From positions 806,001 to 870,000 of the forward strand of contig NZ_JAKELO010000002.1 of NCBI RefSeq assembly GCF_028912405.1: a DNA stretch of 64,000 nt, written 5' to 3'. This document shows, in pieces, positions 60,167-64,000 of this stretch. Position numbers and translations under genes: made by a program. The stretch comes from Methanogenium marinum. Its GTDB lineage: Archaea; Halobacteriota; Methanomicrobia; Methanomicrobiales; Methanomicrobiaceae. Each line of letters starts with the position of its first letter. Within the stretch, counting starts at the first letter, position 1. The notes below the pieces were generated by a model. That model saw nothing but the letters and a program-made list of their open reading frames with translations, was not told where the DNA came from and did not search any database.

Positions 60167-61696
60167 TCATACACCGTTTTCGGCGTCCGACGGATATGCA
60201 TTCCCTGCTGCATCCAGTGCGTGTATCAATTCTTCTGCTGATGGGTAACGGTCATCAGGATTTTTCTCCAGACATCGGAGAATGAGCTCATCCAACGGCT
60301 GCAGAGAAGGATTGAATGCAGAAGGTGCCCGGGGAATACTCTCCAGAATCGCAGATGTCATCTCAGCCACACCAGTCTCAGAGAACGGACGAACACCGGT
60401 CACACATTCATAGAACACCACACCGACGCCATAGACATCAGTGCGTTCATCAGGTGACCCGAAACGGGTGGGGGCAACCTGCTCCGGCGCTGCATAGTTC
60501 AGTGAAAAACCAAATGTGGTTGTTTCATGCCCATCCGTAAGGAGAGTCCCAAGTCCCCAGTCAGAAATTTTTGGCACACCATCACTCGTAATGAGAATGT
60601 TCTGGGGTTTGATATCACGATGAATAATGCCGTTGGAATGGGCATATGCAATGCCTTCTGCAATGCCACGGATAATCCCCACTGCCCCCGCAGGTTCCAA
60701 CGGGAGGGACTTCTCTGCAAGCGACCCCGGCAGATACTCCATCTCGACAAAGGGCACCGGCAGGATATTCACGGAAAAAAGGGTCACAATGTTCGGATGG
60801 GACAGACGTTCCCAGATGCGCATCTCTTTTAAGAACATCTTCCCGGTCACCTCATCAAAACTGATGGGGACTTTCACCGCAACCTCCTCTCCGTCAATAC
60901 GCCTTTTTGCACAAAAAACCCGTGCAACACCTCCTTTCCCTACAAATCTGACATCCTGATAGCGCTCAGTAAGTGGCAGCGGAAAATATGTCGAACCCAG
61001 TGATCCGTCCATCACCGTTGTCTCATTGGGAAACGACTGGTTGTACCACGACGATGTCATGGCAACCGTCTCATCAGCATCACCAACCGCATCTACATCA
61101 TGGGCAACATTTCTTCTGTGCCGTTTCCCTGCAATACCCCGGTACAGCAATGCTCCACCCACAGCTGCCAGAATACCCACGACGACGAACAGCAGAACCG
61201 GATTTATCCCGTTCCGGTTCAGAAACTGAAGAAATTGATTTCCCTCATTCGTACGGGATACCCCCTGTGGTGTCTGAGTTATCCGGGTTGGTTCCTTAAC
61301 TTCAGAAATAGTCTCATTTACATCATTTGTCTCATTTACATCATTCAGCTGGAGAATAACAGGCAGGGAACCCTGTTGACCGTCTGCATAACCCCACAAA
61401 ATAACTGTTGTATTGTCGGAGAGGAGACCTCGCCGCATTGCGCCCATCGAATCCATATCACCCGTCCGATTGTTTACACCCGGCATCATCCGGTGGGTGG
61501 CTTCGGGCGTGGGAGCACCATCATCTGGTGGGGAATTATTTCCTGCGATCAGGTTCACCACATTCCCATGTCCCCCTCCATCAGACATATCACTGACAAC
61601 TGCCGCACAGGTGCCGGTACACATAACGGCGACAAGTATGATAGCCAACACATAAATGAACCAGAAACCGGGGGATAATCCTTCAGAGTGCCTCAA
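60167..61696 (-). CDS. Transmembrane Ser/Thr protein kinase (Hanks type)
   Basis: A 509-residue protein opening with a signal/anchor helix (about 12-32), an extracellular Thr/Asn-rich region of ~130 residues, a membrane helix (about 166-185) and a cytoplasmic kinase domain (about 245-500). Kinase motifs: GKGGVARVF glycine loop, Lys275 in VAVKV, Glu291 in FLKEMRIW, HRDIKPQN (359-366), DWG (379-381) in place of DFG, and APE (403-405). The catalytic residues are intact. It starts at a TTG with GGAG upstream, 7 nt after the HTH-FHA gene, so both form an operon. The extracellular part has no recognised sensor fold. Confidence 0.88.
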   Translation of the reverse strand: MRHSEGLSPGFWFIYVLAIILVAVMCTGTCAAVVSDMSDGGGHGNVVNLIAGNNSPPDDGAPTPEATHRMMPGVNNRTGDMDSMGAMRRGLLSDNTTVILWGYADGQQGSLPVILQLNDVNETNDVNETISEVKEPTRITQTPQGVSRTNEGNQFLQFLNRNGINPVLLFVVVGILAAVGGALLYRGIAGKRHRRNVAHDVDAVGDADETVAMTSSWYNQSFPNETTVMDGSLGSTYFPLPLTERYQDVRFVGKGGVARVFCAKRRIDGEEVAVKVPISFDEVTGKMFLKEMRIWERLSHPNIVTLFSVNILPVPFVEMEYLPGSLAEKSLPLEPAGAVGIIRGIAEGIAYAHSNGIIHRDIKPQNILITSDGVPKISDWGLGTLLTDGHETTTFGFSLNYAAPEQVAPTRFGSPDERTDVYGVGVVFYECVTGVRPFSETGVAEMTSAILESIPRAPSAFNPSLQPLDELILRCLEKNPDDRYPSAEELIHALDAAGNAYPSDAENGV

Positions 61697-61703
61697 ATCT
61701 CCG

Positions 61704-62555
61704 TTACCTCTCCAACTCCTGTGTATCTCCCAAAATAAAACGAAAACGTGCGCCCTTCATGCCCCGTGCAAGTTCAAGGACATCTCCATCTTTCAACGGA
61801 TGCGGGGCACCCGGAATGACCTGCACATCATTGATATACGAACCGCTGGTGCTTCTGCAGTCCTCATACATCCATCCCGAATCACTTTTCCTGATAATTC
61901 CATGGGGCTTTGAAACACGGGTCACCGCATCATACCGCCGGGAAAGGACAATTTTTGCATCCGGGCGGGCGGGTGTGGCAGGGATATATGTAGCAGGGAA
62001 ATCAGGCCCATCCGTTTCACGAACGGGAATATCAGAAGCATCGGCCCGTCCCATATGAATTTCCCCATCAGTAAGGGGGAAGACAACGACCACCTCAGTC
62101 TCTTCCGGCATCACAAGAACAGGTGCATCACCCGCATACTCAATGGCAACCATCCGGCGTGTCTCCTCCGCTTTTTTTGCAAAGGCGCCACCTGCAATTC
62201 TTACATCGATGTTACTGAAGATGCCCAGATTTCTGATAACCATCTCTATCCCCCCCGAAACGAGTGAATATTTCCAGACGGGAAGGGCACCTTTGGAAGT
62301 ACACCGACCAATGCCAGCTTCTTTTTTCACAACACCGGTATTCAGGAGTTTGACCATATGCTTTTTTGTATTCTCATAGCTTGTCCCAATGTGACCGGAA
62401 ATTTCCCGGAGATCCATCGGTCCTGCTTCCAGCACCTTCACGATCCTCAGGCGTGTCGGATTTGAGAGCGCATTCAGGTAGAGAGAGAGGTCATCATAGC
62501 ATTCCGGATCATTTGCCGCAACCACTGTCTCATTCATCAAATCGTTATCCTGCAT
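61704..62555 (-). CDS. ArsR-like HTH and FHA-domain transcription factor
   Basis: A ~283-residue cytoplasmic protein. Residues ~22-85 form a winged helix (LSNPTRLRIVKVLEAGPMDLREISGHIGTSYENTKKHM). Residues ~165-275 form an FHA domain, with GR (169-170), SKPHG (215-219) and SGSYIND (237-243) in place of the canonical GR, SxxH and NG motifs. FHA domains bind phosphothreonine. Cotranscribed with a transmembrane Ser/Thr kinase, it is a good candidate for a regulator controlled by that kinase. The start at 62555 follows GGAGTGATG; the frame stays open to 62642. Confidence 0.85.
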   Translation of the reverse strand: MQDNDLMNETVVAANDPECYDDLSLYLNALSNPTRLRIVKVLEAGPMDLREISGHIGTSYENTKKHMVKLLNTGVVKKEAGIGRCTSKGALPVWKYSLVSGGIEMVIRNLGIFSNIDVRIAGGAFAKKAEETRRMVAIEYAGDAPVLVMPEETEVVVVFPLTDGEIHMGRADASDIPVRETDGPDFPATYIPATPARPDAKIVLSRRYDAVTRVSKPHGIIRKSDSGWMYEDCRSTSGSYINDVQVIPGAPHPLKDGDVLELARGMKGARFRFILGDTQELER

Positions 62556-62642
62556 TTCATCACTCCTCTTCCCTTTCCCCGTCATATGCCTGAATAATGA
62601 CAAACACACTGGGTTTCCCATTATCCCTGCAATGGATGGCAA

Positions 62643-62840
62643 TCAGTGAGTCTTCACTCGCCTTCCACCTGCCGATACCAAAACAAGACCCGCATATACA
62701 AAAAGCAAAGGGGACACATCCTCAATAGCTTCCCGATAAACATGCCTGTGGATGGAGATGCATCTGAAGAAGATGTACCCCGGAAGGCCTATAATACTAT
62801 ACAGCGGAAAACGTTCCGAGATGGAACCAGGTGGTTCCAT
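62643..62840 (-). CDS. Possible small membrane protein, unknown
   Basis: A ~65-residue ORF from an ATG at 62840 with GGGGG upstream (a TTG at 62891 gives 82 residues). Two hydrophobic stretches (YSIIGLPGYIFF and PLLFVYAGLVLVSAG) suggest a membrane protein. It lies between a TATA-like element and the HTH-FHA gene in the same orientation. It may equally be the mRNA leader of that operon. Confidence 0.25.
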   Translation of the reverse strand: MEPPGSISERFPLYSIIGLPGYIFFRCISIHRHVYREAIEDVSPLLFVYAGLVLVSAGGRRVKTH

Positions 62841-62904
62841 ACATACGCCCCCTACACCTGCCAATAGAATCAACTGCTCCTTTTTGCACAAAAAAAGGCA
62901 ACAA

Positions 62905-62925
62905 AATTATTAATATATTTTAGTT
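62905..62925 (-). promoter_or_regulatory. Candidate promoter of the HTH-FHA/kinase operon
   Basis: The minus strand reads TAAAATATATTAATAATT, directly after the stop of the upstream gene. It would start an mRNA near 62885 with a leader of up to ~330 nt before the HTH-FHA gene. Confidence 0.4.
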
Positions 62926-63480
62926 TTAGATGTCTTTTTCTTCTGCAAGAAGAAATTCAAGGACTTTTCCCATTGCTTCATGCAGGCCGGATTCATCCTT
63001 TGCATACTGCTGCACAGCCTTATAGAGCATCACTGCCGCTTCGAAACCATACAGGGCAATCGCATCATCTGCTGAAAGTTCTTTCTGGTACACATCAATT
63101 ATAAATCCATCACTGCTATACATCAGTTCAGAGAAGATACCATCCTCTCCCAGCACAAGATACTGGTTATCAACCTTTTTTGTGCTGTCATCCGGGCGAT
63201 AAGGCAGAGGATCTGTCTTTCCCAAAATCAGCATTTTCTGGTCAAAGTAGACGGTGTCATAGAGTTCTCCCTTTCCGTCCTGTTTTCCCCTGAGCATCAT
63301 CAAGAGGCCCGCTGTGGGAACAATCGCTGCAGCATCTGCTGTAAGACGTGAAATGAGTGCCTCAACGTTCTCATGAATCTCCGGGGAGAGGGCATCGACC
63401 CCTTCTGTACTCTTCTTCGCACAGGCAATTGCTGCCTGAAACCCTTCTTCAATCTTCTCCAGATCGCATGAACCCTGCAT
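62926..63480 (-). CDS. Soluble protein of unknown function
   Basis: A 184-residue protein, acidic and without signal or membrane segment. Predicted helical N- and C-terminal parts flank a region with LYDTVYFDQKMLILGK and DNQYLVLGEDGIFSELMYSSDGF. I do not recognise the family. It is followed by the promoter of the HTH-FHA/kinase operon and is in the same orientation, 92 nt after the methylthiotransferase. Confidence 0.6.
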   Translation of the reverse strand: MQGSCDLEKIEEGFQAAIACAKKSTEGVDALSPEIHENVEALISRLTADAAAIVPTAGLLMMLRGKQDGKGELYDTVYFDQKMLILGKTDPLPYRPDDSTKKVDNQYLVLGEDGIFSELMYSSDGFIIDVYQKELSADDAIALYGFEAAVMLYKAVQQYAKDESGLHEAMGKVLEFLLAEEKDI

Positions 63481-63572
63481 ATGGAATCGTTATGCAAAAA
63501 TAGGTATTAACTCTTCGCAAAGATTGAACCAATGGAAAATAAAGGAGTCATTACAAAAAAGGGAGAGATAAT

Positions 63573-64000
63573 TCAGACAGGTTCTGCCAGCAGGTAATGG
63601 CGATGGTGCCCCGTCACCTTCACCTGAAGACGGGTTCCCAACGGGAACTCTTCTTTGATAACAATATTCTGGTAGGTGGCATCCCGTGCAATAACCGACC
63701 CGGATTTCCTCTGCTCTGTGACTAAAACAGGCAGTTCACGCCCAATCCAGCGGAGATTCCCCTCATCATAAATGCGGTCGGTGAGATGAGTCAGTGCACG
63801 TGACCGTTCCTTTTTAACCCAGTCGGGAAGGTCGTGAAGGAGAGCAGCAGGTGTCCCATCGCGGACAGAAAAACGGGTAATATTCACCTTGGTCGGGCGC
63901 ACCCGGTCAAGCATCTCCAGGGTCTCATCAAACTCGCGGCACCCCTCAGTGGGAAATCCTGCAATGATGTCTGTTGAAACACGTACATCGGGTATTTCTG
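63573..64000 (-). CDS. tRNA methylthiotransferase of the MiaB/CDKAL1 family (C-terminal part)
   Basis: The C-terminal ~141 residues of a radical-SAM methylthiotransferase that continues past the right edge. Visible are the end of the radical SAM barrel (DIIAGFPTEGCREFDETLEML), RPTKVNITRFSVRDGTPAA, and a C-terminal TRAM domain (about residues 85-140 of the fragment) that binds tRNA. Archaeal members add a methylthio group to t6A37 of tRNA. The iron-sulfur cluster region is outside the window. Confidence 0.88.
   Translation of the reverse strand, partial: EIPDVRVSTDIIAGFPTEGCREFDETLEMLDRVRPTKVNITRFSVRDGTPAALLHDLPDWVKKERSRALTHLTDRIYDEGNLRWIGRELPVLVTEQRKSGSVIARDATYQNIVIKEEFPLGTRLQVKVTGHHRHYLLAEPV

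Noticed and set aside
62646-62867. Plus-strand ORF of 73 residues opposite the leader of the HTH-FHA gene
   Set aside because: No ribosome binding site, and it lies opposite a region more plausibly transcribed on the minus strand.

Overview
The window comes from a hydrogenotrophic methanogenic archaeon, most likely of the order Methanomicrobiales. The evidence is an archaeal-order ribosomal protein cluster, the F420-dependent methanogenesis genes mtd and mer, a Tfx-family regulator, an archaeal Nop5/fibrillarin pair, an AMP phosphorylase, an S-layer protein ending in a PGF-CTERM-like sorting signal, and TATA-like promoters combined with Shine-Dalgarno sites. Genus cannot be fixed from the sequence alone.

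Layout. (1) 1-8.8 kb: a tightly packed minus-strand ribosomal operon L3-L4-L23-L2-S19-L22-S3-L29-Rpp29-S17-L14-L24-S4e-L5-S14-S8-L6-L32e-L19e (L19e cut by the window edge), with a long structured leader region to about 9.35 kb. (2) 9.4-16.1 kb: tfx and mtd divergent, a GalT-like HIT-fold protein, mer, a tubulin/FtsZ-like GTPase with a repeat-rich tail, and a dUTPase/dCTP-deaminase-family protein. (3) 16.25-31.4 kb: tRNA-Arg(UCG) followed by four very similar ~1000-residue secreted VWA/Ig-like proteins in tandem. Each paralog ends a short distance from an intact or decayed tRNA-Arg-like sequence, which suggests the array grew by duplicating a gene+tRNA unit. (4) 31.5-37.3 kb: a PEGA-like surface protein, AMP phosphorylase and the S-layer protein. 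(5) 37.7-50 kb: tRNA-Gln, DUF1614, fibrillarin and Nop5, a Ca2+/Na+ exchanger, a TctA-like permease, a fused HemD-Cbf5 protein, an 11-bp tandem repeat, tRNA-Ser, rubredoxin, an M24 peptidase, a small siroheme/4Fe-4S sulfite-reductase-like protein and an MFS transporter. (6) 50.3-57.5 kb: a znuACB-type metal ABC transporter, a four-META-domain lipoprotein, iorAB and tRNA-Ile. (7) 57.6-64 kb: a small membrane protein, two secreted repeat proteins sharing an upstream element, a transmembrane Ser/Thr kinase in an operon with an HTH-FHA protein, an unknown soluble protein, and the C-terminus of a TRAM-domain methylthiotransferase.

The most unusual features are the VWA array with tRNA-Arg fossils and a His/Cys-rich insertion in one paralog; the kinase/HTH-FHA/secreted-protein neighbourhood, which looks like a compact phospho-signalling unit; the HemD-Cbf5 fusion; a ~200-bp intergenic element present in two distant places (38.1 and 54.6 kb); and nested palindromes in the mtd leader. 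No insertion sequence, CRISPR array or rRNA was seen. All similarity statements are by eye, without database searches.
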